Assembly: GCA_028711945.1 (NCBI GenBank)
Contig: JAQTRG010000001.1
Location: 1-22,921 of the forward strand
Source of the DNA: Minisyncoccota bacterium
GTDB lineage: Bacteria > Patescibacteriota > Minisyncoccia > Minisyncoccales > Minisyncoccaceae
DNA: 22,921 nt
Reading direction: 5' to 3'
Below are positions 8,122 to 14,697 of the stretch, piece by piece; positions within the stretch are counted from its first letter, which is position 1, and each line of letters starts with the position of its first letter. The position numbers and the translations under genes are program-made. The notes under the pieces are model-generated. The model made no database searches, was not told where the DNA came from, and was given only the letters and a program-made list of their open reading frames with translations.

Positions 8122-8844
8122 ATGAAATTTCTTCCTACAATCACAACCATAACGGGCACTAAATGGAAAGAGAAAATGAAAGATGTAAAAGATTTAAGGA
8201 TTGAAGAAATCGCTCTTTTTCCAACTTGTTTGACTAAAGAACAAAGAAAAGAATTATATGAATTGATAAAGCAGTCTTATGTAAAGAGAATTCCTTTTGT
8301 ACACTTGAGAACAGATATGGATATAGAGGAATTAGAATTTTTAGTTAAAGAATATGATACAGCCGTTTTTAATGTGCATTCAGAGAAAGAATACCCAATA
8401 CCAAAGGAATGGCTTGTTAGGTTTAAAGAATTAATTTGCATTGAGAATACACATACACCTCTAGACGAAAAAGAACTTAAGGAGTTTGGTGGCATTTGCC
8501 TTGATTTTGCCCATATGGAAAATCTTAGAATTTTGGAACCAGTAAAATATGCAAAAGAAATGGAAATATTGAACAAATTTCCGATTAGATGTAATCATAT
8601 AAGTGTGATTAAAAAAGATTTCTCTTCAGTTGATGAAAAACAAAGAAAATTGGCATACGATAGTCATTTTATGGACAATGTGTTTGAATTAGATTATTTA
8701 AAAAACTATCCTGTAAAGTATTTTTCAGATTATTGTGCTATTGAGCTTGAAAATAGTATTCCAGAGCAAATAGAAGCAATTGAATATATCAAAAAAATAG
8801 TAGGAGAAAGAAATAAGTTTGTTGATAATATATTAGGAAGATAA
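8122..8844 (+). CDS. Uncharacterised TIM-barrel-like protein with a probable metal site
   Basis: No named function is recognised for this 240-residue protein. It resembles the xylose-isomerase-like/endonuclease IV-like TIM-barrel superfamily. At the ends of successive predicted beta strands lie His61 (FVHLR), His86 (FNVHSEK), Glu108 (CIENTH), Asp128 and His131 (LDFAHME), His159 (CNHIS), His182 (DSHFMD) and Glu208 (AIELEN). This order of His/Glu/Asp ligands is what a sugar isomerase/epimerase or phosphoesterase-type metal centre would show. There is no signal peptide or membrane segment, so it should be cytoplasmic. It is spaced 2 nt from the YbaB-like gene and 1 nt from the FemAB-like gene. 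A role in processing a sugar or nucleotide intermediate for the envelope is an inference from context. Confidence 0.6.
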   Translation: MKFLPTITTITGTKWKEKMKDVKDLRIEEIALFPTCLTKEQRKELYELIKQSYVKRIPFVHLRTDMDIEELEFLVKEYDTAVFNVHSEKEYPIPKEWLVRFKELICIENTHTPLDEKELKEFGGICLDFAHMENLRILEPVKYAKEMEILNKFPIRCNHISVIKKDFSSVDEKQRKLAYDSHFMDNVFELDYLKNYPVKYFSDYCAIELENSIPEQIEAIEYIKKIVGERNKFVDNILGR

Positions 8845-8845
8845 A

Positions 8846-9868
8846 ATGATAATTAGAGAGGCTTTAGAAAAAGATAAGTGGGAAGAGAGTTTTTTGATTT
8901 GCAAAGAAAAGACTTTTTGTCAGTCGTGGAATTGGGGAGAGTTTAATAAAGCAATGGGAGATAAAGTTTTTAGATTTGAGATTTATGATGGAGAGGAATT
9001 AGTAGCTCTTTGTCAGGTTTTAAGAGTTAAAGCAAGAAGAGGAACATTTATCTTTGTTCCTCATGGTCCAGCTATTTTAAGAAACGACAAGAAGTATGAA
9101 ATAGTTTCTTTTCTTTTAAATTATCTAAAAGAATTGGGGAAAAAGGAAAAAGCTGCTTTTATACGTTTTAGTCCCATAATGGAAAGGACAGATGGAAATA
9201 TTTGTATTTGGAAAAAGTTAGGATTCAAAGATGCTCCGATACATATGCATCCTGAACTTACGTGGGAACTAGATATCAGGAAAGACGAAGAAGATATTTT
9301 AAGAGAAATGAGGAAAACAACAAGGTATCTTGTAAGGCAGGCAGAAAAAATTGAAGGTGTTGAGATATCGAAGAGTAGCGATGAGAAAGACTTAGAAGGG
9401 TTTGAAAAAGTATATGAAGAAACAGCAGAAAGGCATTCTTTCACGCCTTTTTCTAAAAAGTATCTAGAAAAAGAATTAGATGCTTTTAGGGAAGATAATC
9501 AGGTTGTTGTTCTTTCGGGCAAATATAATGGAGAAGTAGTTTCTTCAGCAATGATTATTTTTTGGTCAGAAATAGGGTTTTATCATCAGGGAGCATCTTC
9601 TTTTAAATATAGCAAAGTGCCAGTTTCTTATCTTTTACAATGGGAAGCGATAAAAGAAGCTAAAAAGCGGGGGTGTAAGTTTTATAACTTTTGGGGTATT
9701 GCTCCAGAAGAAGACAAGAATCATCCTTGGGCAGGATTAAGTTTATTCAAAAAAGGATTTGGTGGATATAAAAAAGAATATGTTAAGACACAAGACTATG
9801 TCCTTTCTCCTATGTATTATTTAATTTATATATTTGAACAATTAAGGAAAAGAAAACGCAATTTATAA
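8846..9868 (+). CDS. FemAB/FemX-like aminoacyltransferase (peptidoglycan bridge formation)
   Basis: This is a 340-residue member of the FemAB (double GNAT fold) family. These enzymes transfer amino acids from aminoacyl-tRNA to the peptide stem of lipid II or UDP-MurNAc-pentapeptide and so build interpeptide bridges. Diagnostic features are the opening CQSWNWGEFNKAMGDKVFRF (about 25-44), MRKTTRYLVRQAEK in the middle helix, and the second-domain block GFYHQGASSFKYSKVPVSYLLQWEAIKEAKKRG. The family-typical GLSLFKKGFGG follows near the C-terminus. The protein is cytoplasmic with an amphipathic C-terminus. It overlaps ftsQ by one base. The presence of three aminoacyl-tRNA synthetases in the window is compatible with the chemistry but is not evidence for the amino acid used. 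The family call is firm; the amino acid and bridge are unknown. Confidence 0.9.
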   Translation: MIIREALEKDKWEESFLICKEKTFCQSWNWGEFNKAMGDKVFRFEIYDGEELVALCQVLRVKARRGTFIFVPHGPAILRNDKKYEIVSFLLNYLKELGKKEKAAFIRFSPIMERTDGNICIWKKLGFKDAPIHMHPELTWELDIRKDEEDILREMRKTTRYLVRQAEKIEGVEISKSSDEKDLEGFEKVYEETAERHSFTPFSKKYLEKELDAFREDNQVVVLSGKYNGEVVSSAMIIFWSEIGFYHQGASSFKYSKVPVSYLLQWEAIKEAKKRGCKFYNFWGIAPEEDKNHPWAGLSLFKKGFGGYKKEYVKTQDYVLSPMYYLIYIFEQLRKRKRNL

Positions 9869-10686
9869 TGAAAAGAATAATCAAGAAAAATAAAAGATCA
9901 TTTAAGAAAAGGAAAAAAGGCTTTTTGCCTAAGCTTTTCTTCTCTGTGGGTATTTTTTCTTCGATTATTGTATTAAGTGCAGGAGCATTCCTTTTATTTT
10001 CTCCCAGATTCCAGATTAAAGAATTAAGTGTAGTAGGGAATAATGATATTTCTACTGATGATATTAAAAAAATTGCCACTGAGCAGATGCAGAAATCTTT
10101 TTCTTTATTAGGAAAAGAAATTAAAACAGAAAGTATTTTCCTTTCAGTCGCAGGAGAGATAAACATATTGAAACAAACCTTTCCTCAGATAGAAAGCATA
10201 GCTATTAAAAAGAATTTTCCTAATGGATTGTTTTTAGAGATTACTGAAAAAACTCCATATGCAAATTGGTGTGAACAGTATGAAGGTTCTAAATGTTATC
10301 TTGTAGACAAAAAAGGAAGCTTCATCAAAGATATTCAAGAAAACAAAGAAGGTTTAATGCTTGTTAATGAAAAAGAAAAATATGAGAACATGGAAAAGAA
10401 GGAAATATTGGCATGCTTAGATAAAATAAGTGGGGGATTGGCTGAAAATTCAATCAGTACAGTTTCTTTTAATATATTTAAAGATAGAGTTGTGGTTAGA
10501 AGTAATTTAAGTTGCGATATTATTTTTAAGTTAAAGGGCGACATTGATTCAGATTGGAAAATAGAAAATTTGGATTGGCAGATAGAAAAATTAGGCTATC
10601 TTTTAAAGGATGGCAATTATACTAAAGACTTAAATAAGTTAGAATATATAGATTTAAGAGATGGAAACAAGGTGAATATTAAATAA
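9868..10686 (+). CDS. ftsQ: FtsQ-like cell-division protein with POTRA domain
   Basis: FtsQ is a bitopic divisome protein that links FtsB/FtsL and early division proteins. The 272-residue protein has the expected order. A strongly basic cytoplasmic tail (residues 1-18, rich in Lys/Arg) is followed by one membrane helix at about 22-44. A POTRA domain starts at FQIKELSVVGNNDIS (about 48-62) and ends near LFLEITEKTPYANW. A beta-rich FtsQ domain then includes CYLVDKKGSFI and a C-terminal LEYIDLRDGNKVNIK. The last motif, an LxyIDLR near the end, is common in FtsQ proteins. Two cysteines flank the POTRA/FtsQ boundary. It overlaps the FemAB-like gene by one base and ends the serS-led block. A promoter for the next unit starts 9 nt after its stop. 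Confidence 0.87.
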   Translation: MKRIIKKNKRSFKKRKKGFLPKLFFSVGIFSSIIVLSAGAFLLFSPRFQIKELSVVGNNDISTDDIKKIATEQMQKSFSLLGKEIKTESIFLSVAGEINILKQTFPQIESIAIKKNFPNGLFLEITEKTPYANWCEQYEGSKCYLVDKKGSFIKDIQENKEGLMLVNEKEKYENMEKKEILACLDKISGGLAENSISTVSFNIFKDRVVVRSNLSCDIIFKLKGDIDSDWKIENLDWQIEKLGYLLKDGNYTKDLNKLEYIDLRDGNKVNIK

Positions 10687-10694
10687 TTTGTCTA

Positions 10695-10723
10695 TTGACA
10701 AAAGTATGATAAGTTAGTATTGT
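10695..10723 (+). promoter_or_regulatory. Sigma-70-like promoter for the surface-protein unit
   Basis: A perfect -35 box TTGACA (10695-10700) is separated by 17 nt from TATTGT (10718-10723, 4/6 match to the -10). Transcription should begin near 10728-10730, where GAGC (10728-10731) could form a small 5' hairpin with GCTC (10739-10742). This leaves a leader of about 106 nt before the ATG at 10836, much longer than any other leader suggested in this window. Confidence 0.6.
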
Positions 10724-10755
10724 ATAGGAGCTAAAAAGGCTCTTTTAAATTACTC

Positions 10756-10830
10756 GTGATGGAAGGTTTGCTCTTTATACTTAAAGGATAATCCTACCAT
10801 CATGGGTTTAAAATCTGTGATGGAGGAGAA
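10756..10830 (+). promoter_or_regulatory. Structured leader with mutually exclusive pairing at the Shine-Dalgarno (candidate RNA switch)
   Basis: Bases 10756-10803 form an almost continuous 48-nt hairpin: 5' arm 10756-10777, UACU loop 10778-10781, 3' arm 10782-10803, with about 19 pairs including three G-U and three single mismatches. The 3' arm segment CCTACCATCA (10793-10802) pairs upstream with TGATGGAAGG (10757-10766). The same segment can instead pair with TGATGGAGG (10818-10826), which contains the Shine-Dalgarno GGAGGAG (10822-10828, 7 nt before the ATG). Upstream and downstream copies thus compete for one antisense segment, the arrangement of a translational on/off switch. No T-run follows, so it is not an intrinsic terminator. 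I do not recognise a known riboswitch consensus. Confidence 0.5.
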
Positions 10831-10835
10831 TTCTA

Positions 10836-11588
10836 ATGAAGGCAGCAGATATTACGAGAACAGGATGGGTAATTATAGGTATTGTAATTATATTTATTTT
10901 GGCAGCAGGAATCTATGGAGGTTATGTCCATGGGAGGTCTGCTGTTCAGCAGCAAACCGTAATGCCAACTCCAACACCTATGGTTGTAGAAAAGATTGTA
11001 ACAGTTGCAGTTACTGTTACACCTACTCCGTTTCCAACATTTACACCGATTCCAAAACCAACTTGGTCAGCAGAATCGTGTACACCTACCGATGAGTCAG
11101 ATATGATTTCTATAAAATGGGATCAGCTATCTGGAAGCATTAAAAAAGAAGAAATAATTAATAATACAGACTTCTTTGGTGGGAGAGTTGAAAAAGATAA
11201 ATTGTTGTTTATTGAGCAGAAGCTTAATGCTTTTACTCTTAAGAACGAAACACAATTTTCTTTGAAGAATGGAAAAATCGATTATCTTCTTCTTATTAAG
11301 GATGGAAAATTTCTTTGTACTAGAAATGTTACTGTGAATGATTGGAGCGGAGCTCCGAGATCATACATGTTATCTTTCAGTTCACAAGATGATCCTATTA
11401 AGAAGATGCAGGTTTTCTTTTTCGAAAATGAAAAAAAAGATGTAACTGGTGTCGGGTTTTCCAATCAAGGAGTATCTGGATCGTTTTTTTATGATCCTAG
11501 TGGCGGTGGAGGAGACTCATCTGGAGGAGGAAGTTCGTCCGGAGGAGGAAGTTCTTCTAGCGGCGGACCAAGTTCGCCAGGAGCATAA
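10836..11588 (+). CDS. Membrane-anchored surface protein with Pro/Thr linker and Gly/Ser tail, unknown function
   Basis: I recognise no named family for this protein. The 250 residues comprise a short cytoplasmic start, one membrane helix at about 10-29 (GWVIIGIVIIFILAAGIYGG) and a Pro/Thr-rich stalk at 40-77 with PTPTP-type motifs. A soluble domain of about 80-220 contains two cysteines (Cys82, Cys161) that could form a disulfide. A low-complexity tail from about 222 to the end has repeated Ser-Gly-Gly-Gly-Ser units. The topology is N-in, C-out, like a surface or pilin-associated protein, but there is no prepilin peptidase site, lipobox or sortase motif. The start is set by the best Shine-Dalgarno in the window (GGAGGAG, 7 nt away). 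It precedes, and is probably co-expressed with, the PKD-repeat protein gene. A +1-frame overlapping reading frame at 10802-11095 is not credible. Confidence 0.75.
   Translation: MKAADITRTGWVIIGIVIIFILAAGIYGGYVHGRSAVQQQTVMPTPTPMVVEKIVTVAVTVTPTPFPTFTPIPKPTWSAESCTPTDESDMISIKWDQLSGSIKKEEIINNTDFFGGRVEKDKLLFIEQKLNAFTLKNETQFSLKNGKIDYLLLIKDGKFLCTRNVTVNDWSGAPRSYMLSFSSQDDPIKKMQVFFFENEKKDVTGVGFSNQGVSGSFFYDPSGGGGDSSGGGSSSGGGSSSSGGPSSPGA
11520..11555 (+). repeat. 18-bp tandem repeat encoding SGGGSS units
   Basis: Two adjacent 18-bp units (11520-11537 and 11538-11555) differ at two positions and share the core GGAGGAGGAAGTTC. A degenerate third unit (AGC GGC GGA) follows. They encode the Gly/Ser tail and are a likely site of length variation by slippage. 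Confidence 0.7.
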
Positions 11589-11592
11589 GATT

Positions 11593-11607
11593 TTCTTCTC
11601 CATCACA
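11593..11607 (+). promoter_or_regulatory. 3' UTR segment complementary to the upstream Shine-Dalgarno
   Basis: TTCTTCTCCATCACA (11593-11607) is the reverse complement of 10816-10830, the Shine-Dalgarno region of the preceding gene. It would give 15 contiguous RNA pairs, of which one (G10826 with T11597) is a wobble. It lies 4 nt after the stop codon of the 250-aa gene and 48 nt before the next ATG. It could mediate 5'-3' pairing that blocks translation, or be chance. The remaining gap to 11654 is plain AT-rich sequence without a clear promoter or terminator. Confidence 0.35.
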
Positions 11608-11654
11608 TTTTATTTTAATAATTAAATTTTAAGAATAAATAATAAAAAAATAAT

Positions 11655-14600
11655 ATGATAAATATTATAAATTCAATTAAATCTTATTTAATCTCAAATA
11701 GTTTGAGAGTTTTTGTGCTTTCAGTTATTCTTTTAGGTACATGTTTAGTCGGCAATGTGTATGCTGCTAATCCAGCTTTTAATATCCTAGGAAGTGATCT
11801 CGAAACATTAAGACTTGAAAATAGGACAACTAATCCTTCTTCGGTTAACCCAGCTAACGTTAACTGGAGGGATCCTATCTCAGCTAGCGCTGGGGATGCT
11901 ATTTCTTTTGATGTTTATTATCACAATGGAGTGGATGGAAGTACAGCTAATAATACTAGAATTAGAATTAATTATCCTACAACCGCTTCTACAACAATAA
12001 CTACTACTGGATATATACTATCGGACAATGCTCCGCAGATTTCTGATACAGGAACTATTAATGTTAGTACAGCTCAGACGATAACTTTTGAGAGCAATGC
12101 TTATTGGTATCCCAATCAGGCAACAACTAATCCAACTATTTTACCTGTGACTAATAGTGGAACATATGTTGAAGTTAATATCGGAAATATTATTGGCAAT
12201 GGATGGTCAACACAAGGAAGTCTTGTTTTTAGAGCAAATGTTTCAAGTAGTGGTGCCATAAGTGCTCCCATAGTTAGTGCTGGTTCAAATAGGGATATTA
12301 ATGAAAGTCAAACCATAGTATTGAATGGTTCAGCAACTGATCCTCAGAGCCTTGCAATGACATATTCTTGGACGTGTAGCGGAGGAAGCTTATCTAGTTC
12401 AACTATATTAACTCCTACATACACAGGTCCATCAGTTGCTTCAGATACTACTCATACTTGTACTTTAACAGCAACTAATACTGGTGGCATTTCAGCTTCT
12501 AGTTCAGTTAATATTTTAGTTAGAAATACTGGTAGTTCTGGTTTAGGCTCACCTGTAGTTAGTGCTGGTTCTGATAGAGATCTTGGAGAAAATCAAACAA
12601 TCACATTATCTGGCTCAGCAACTGATCCTCAAGGAGATCCTATGACAATTGCTTGGAATTGTAGTGGTGGAGGTTTAAATAATTCAACAACTTTAACTCC
12701 CACATATACTGCTCCTTCGGTTGATATTGATACAACATATTTTTGTACTTTGACTGCGACAGATAATACAGGCAATTTTGGTTCTGATACAGCCATTATG
12801 ACTGTAAGAAATTCTGGATCTGGTTCTGGTTCGGGAGGAAGTAGTGGTGGGGGTAGCGGAAGTCCGATGATCAATGTTTCTTTATCAGCAACCCCATCTT
12901 CAGGCCCTGTTCCATTAACAGGAGTTGATTTATCAGCTGTTGTTTATATGGAAGGAATTTCTAGTAGAATAATTGTTTATAGTTTTGATTGTGATGATGA
13001 TAATATATGGGAAATAAGAGTAGAGAGCATGAATAGGAATTATACTGTTCAAGATCTTTGCAATTATCGTATTAATGGAACATATATAGCTAGAGTAAAT
13101 GTAGAAGCAGCTGGATATCAAGCAAATAATCAAACAACTATTATTGTTGGTTCTGGAAGTAGCTCTCATGGTATTGATGTCGATGCTGGAATTAACAAAA
13201 ATATTTTTGAAAACCAGTCAGTTATATTAAATGGTTCAGCTTATAGTTATTATGGTTCCAATCTAACATACTATTGGACCTGTAATGGTGGAAGCCTATC
13301 TAATTCAACAACATTATCTCCGATTTACTATGCTCCAGCTGTTGATTCAGATACGACATACGCATGTACTTTATATGTTACTGATGGACGTGGATATAAA
13401 AATTCTGACACAACAAGTATTACTGTAAGAAATGCTACTAGTCAGGGAATAAATTTAAGAGTAACTACTAATAATCCAGAAAGCGTTACAGGGAGCACAG
13501 TTGTGCTTAATGGAATTGTGAATAATGATGGAGGACAATATACTTCAGTTAGATTTAATTGGGGAAGATTGTCTACTTATAGTAATTTTACTTCTTGGAT
13601 TAATAATAAAACATCGGGACAAGCATTTGCTAGCTATGTTTCTGGACTTGAAAAAGGAAAAGCTTATCACTACAGAGTAGAGGCTTCTAATGGAAGAGAA
13701 ATAGTTGTTGGGCAAGATGTAGCATTTGTTACTAAGCCAGATCAACCAACAGGATTTGTTGCATTAAGTGATGGAACAAGCCAGATTAATTTAAACTGGA
13801 ATACAGGAACAGCATCATGCTATACCATGATAACAAGGAAAGCAGGAAGCTATCCAGCAAATTCTGGCGATGGTATTATTGTTTATTATGGAACAGGAAA
13901 TAGTTTTGCTGACAAGAGCTTGGTTCCTGGAACAGGTTATTATTACAGAGCTTGGTCAGTAGGATGTGATGAAGGGTTGTATTCGTTCTCTGAGAGTCAA
14001 TATGCTAGGGCATATACTTTAGGCGGACTAGTATCTGTTCCAAATATCATCGAAACAGTAGAATCAAATGCATCAGTTGAAGTCTTGGCAAGAGATTTTA
14101 CTCAGAAAGAAATTGCTTGGCAGAATTCAATAATTTCTAGTCCAGATGATGAGATTGAATTTAAAGTAATAATTACTCCTACTGGAGGAAGGTCTTTAGA
14201 AAATGTTATTTTGAAAAACGTGATTTCTGAAAAGATTGATTCTATCAGCAACATTAAGATTAATGAAGAATCATATTCCGAATCAATTAATGAAGTTAAA
14301 TTAGGAACAATTGCCTTGGGAGAATCAAAAATAGTTACTTTTAAGGGGAAAATTGGTTCTAAAGAAAACTTTAGTTATGGTTCTAATGATTTAGAGAACA
14401 CAATTGAAGTGTCTGCTAAGGGAATTGAGACGGTTAAGAAATCTTTAACTATTAGCGTATCAAGAGGCATGGATTCATCAGCTGGATTGATTCAGTTTAT
14501 GGACTTAAGGCTTTACTCTGGAGTTATGACAATTTTATTTATCATTCTTTGTTTAACCATAATGTACCTTCTTATCGAAAGAAAAAGAGGCAAAGAATGT

Positions 14601-14660
14601 ATAGTTGAAAAAGAAGCTGATACAAAAGTGAATAAGAGCAAATACTTTAATATCAAATAA
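11655..14660 (+). CDS. Large secreted, membrane-anchored PKD/FN3 repeat surface protein
   Basis: This 1001-residue cell-surface protein has a signal peptide at 1-38 (hydrophobic core 18-33, cleavage near VYAA). A beta-rich DUF11-like region spans about 40-196. Two PKD-like repeats at 205-291 and 299-386 each carry a Cys pair (241/269, 336/364). A Gly/Ser linker (387-403) leads to a canonical-looking PKD domain at about 404-498 with Cys446 and Cys469, then a third Cys-pair repeat at 508-592 (543/571). FN3-like domains lie at about 597-692 and 694-787, and another DUF11-like domain at about 800-936. A membrane helix at about 955-975 and a basic tail complete it. All three repeats keep exactly 28 positions between their cysteines, which suggests disulfides. 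Adhesion or a surface-layer role is likely, but the partner is unknown. No Shine-Dalgarno is visible. Confidence 0.85.
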   Translation: MINIINSIKSYLISNSLRVFVLSVILLGTCLVGNVYAANPAFNILGSDLETLRLENRTTNPSSVNPANVNWRDPISASAGDAISFDVYYHNGVDGSTANNTRIRINYPTTASTTITTTGYILSDNAPQISDTGTINVSTAQTITFESNAYWYPNQATTNPTILPVTNSGTYVEVNIGNIIGNGWSTQGSLVFRANVSSSGAISAPIVSAGSNRDINESQTIVLNGSATDPQSLAMTYSWTCSGGSLSSSTILTPTYTGPSVASDTTHTCTLTATNTGGISASSSVNILVRNTGSSGLGSPVVSAGSDRDLGENQTITLSGSATDPQGDPMTIAWNCSGGGLNNSTTLTPTYTAPSVDIDTTYFCTLTATDNTGNFGSDTAIMTVRNSGSGSGSGGSSGGGSGSPMINVSLSATPSSGPVPLTGVDLSAVVYMEGISSRIIVYSFDCDDDNIWEIRVESMNRNYTVQDLCNYRINGTYIARVNVEAAGYQANNQTTIIVGSGSSSHGIDVDAGINKNIFENQSVILNGSAYSYYGSNLTYYWTCNGGSLSNSTTLSPIYYAPAVDSDTTYACTLYVTDGRGYKNSDTTSITVRNATSQGINLRVTTNNPESVTGSTVVLNGIVNNDGGQYTSVRFNWGRLSTYSNFTSWINNKTSGQAFASYVSGLEKGKAYHYRVEASNGREIVVGQDVAFVTKPDQPTGFVALSDGTSQINLNWNTGTASCYTMITRKAGSYPANSGDGIIVYYGTGNSFADKSLVPGTGYYYRAWSVGCDEGLYSFSESQYARAYTLGGLVSVPNIIETVESNASVEVLARDFTQKEIAWQNSIISSPDDEIEFKVIITPTGGRSLENVILKNVISEKIDSISNIKINEESYSESINEVKLGTIALGESKIVTFKGKIGSKENFSYGSNDLENTIEVSAKGIETVKKSLTISVSRGMDSSAGLIQFMDLRLYSGVMTILFIILCLTIMYLLIERKRGKECIVEKEADTKVNKSKYFNIK
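12267..12527 (+). repeat. PKD-like repeat 1 of the surface protein
   Basis: This unit encodes residues 205-291. It shares long near-identical stretches at DNA level with 12549-12812, including GTTAGTGCTGGTTC and TCAGCAACTGATCCTCA, which points to a fairly recent duplication. Key residues are SAGSNRD, LNGSATDPQ, WTCSGGSL and TCTLTAT. Confidence 0.75.
12549..12812 (+). repeat. PKD-like repeat 2 of the surface protein
   Basis: This unit encodes residues 299-386 and is the closest copy of repeat 1 (SAGSDRD, LSGSATDPQ, WNCSGGGL, FCTLTAT). It is followed by the Gly/Ser-rich linker at 12813-12863. Confidence 0.75.
13176..13430 (+). repeat. PKD-like repeat 3 of the surface protein, diverged
   Basis: This unit encodes residues 508-592. 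It is separated from repeats 1-2 by a different PKD domain and is more diverged (DAGINKN, LNGSAYSYYG, WTCNGGSL, ACTLYVT). The cysteine spacing is the same. Confidence 0.7.
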
Positions 14661-14663
14661 GAC

Positions 14664-14697
14664 AAAAAACGCTCCCCGAAAGGGGGCGTTTTGTTTT
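14664..14697. terminator. Bidirectional intrinsic terminator between convergent genes
   Basis: The stem AAAACGCTCCC (14666-14676) pairs with GGGGGCGTTTT (14682-14692) over 11 bp with one G-U wobble and a 5-nt CGAAA loop. T-rich flanks are present in both directions (TTTTGTTTT on plus, six T on minus). It lies between the stops of the surface-protein gene (plus) and valS (minus) and should serve both. Confidence 0.9.

Noticed and set aside
10728..10746. GAGC/GCTC hairpin followed by four T as an attenuator after ftsQ
   Set aside because: The stem is only 4-6 bp with a short T tract, and it lies right after a TTGACA promoter. It is more likely the 5' end of the next transcript than a terminator.
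10802..11095. A 97-codon plus-strand ORF starting in the leader of the 250-aa surface gene
   Set aside because: Its product is a Tyr/Asn/Cys-rich frame shadow of the surface gene. The alternative frame has the strong Shine-Dalgarno, a membrane helix and a continuous domain.
12629..12874. Minus-strand ORF opposite the PKD repeats with a Pro-rich product
   Set aside because: It is the antisense shadow of Gly/Ser-rich repeat codons and lacks any start signal or family resemblance.
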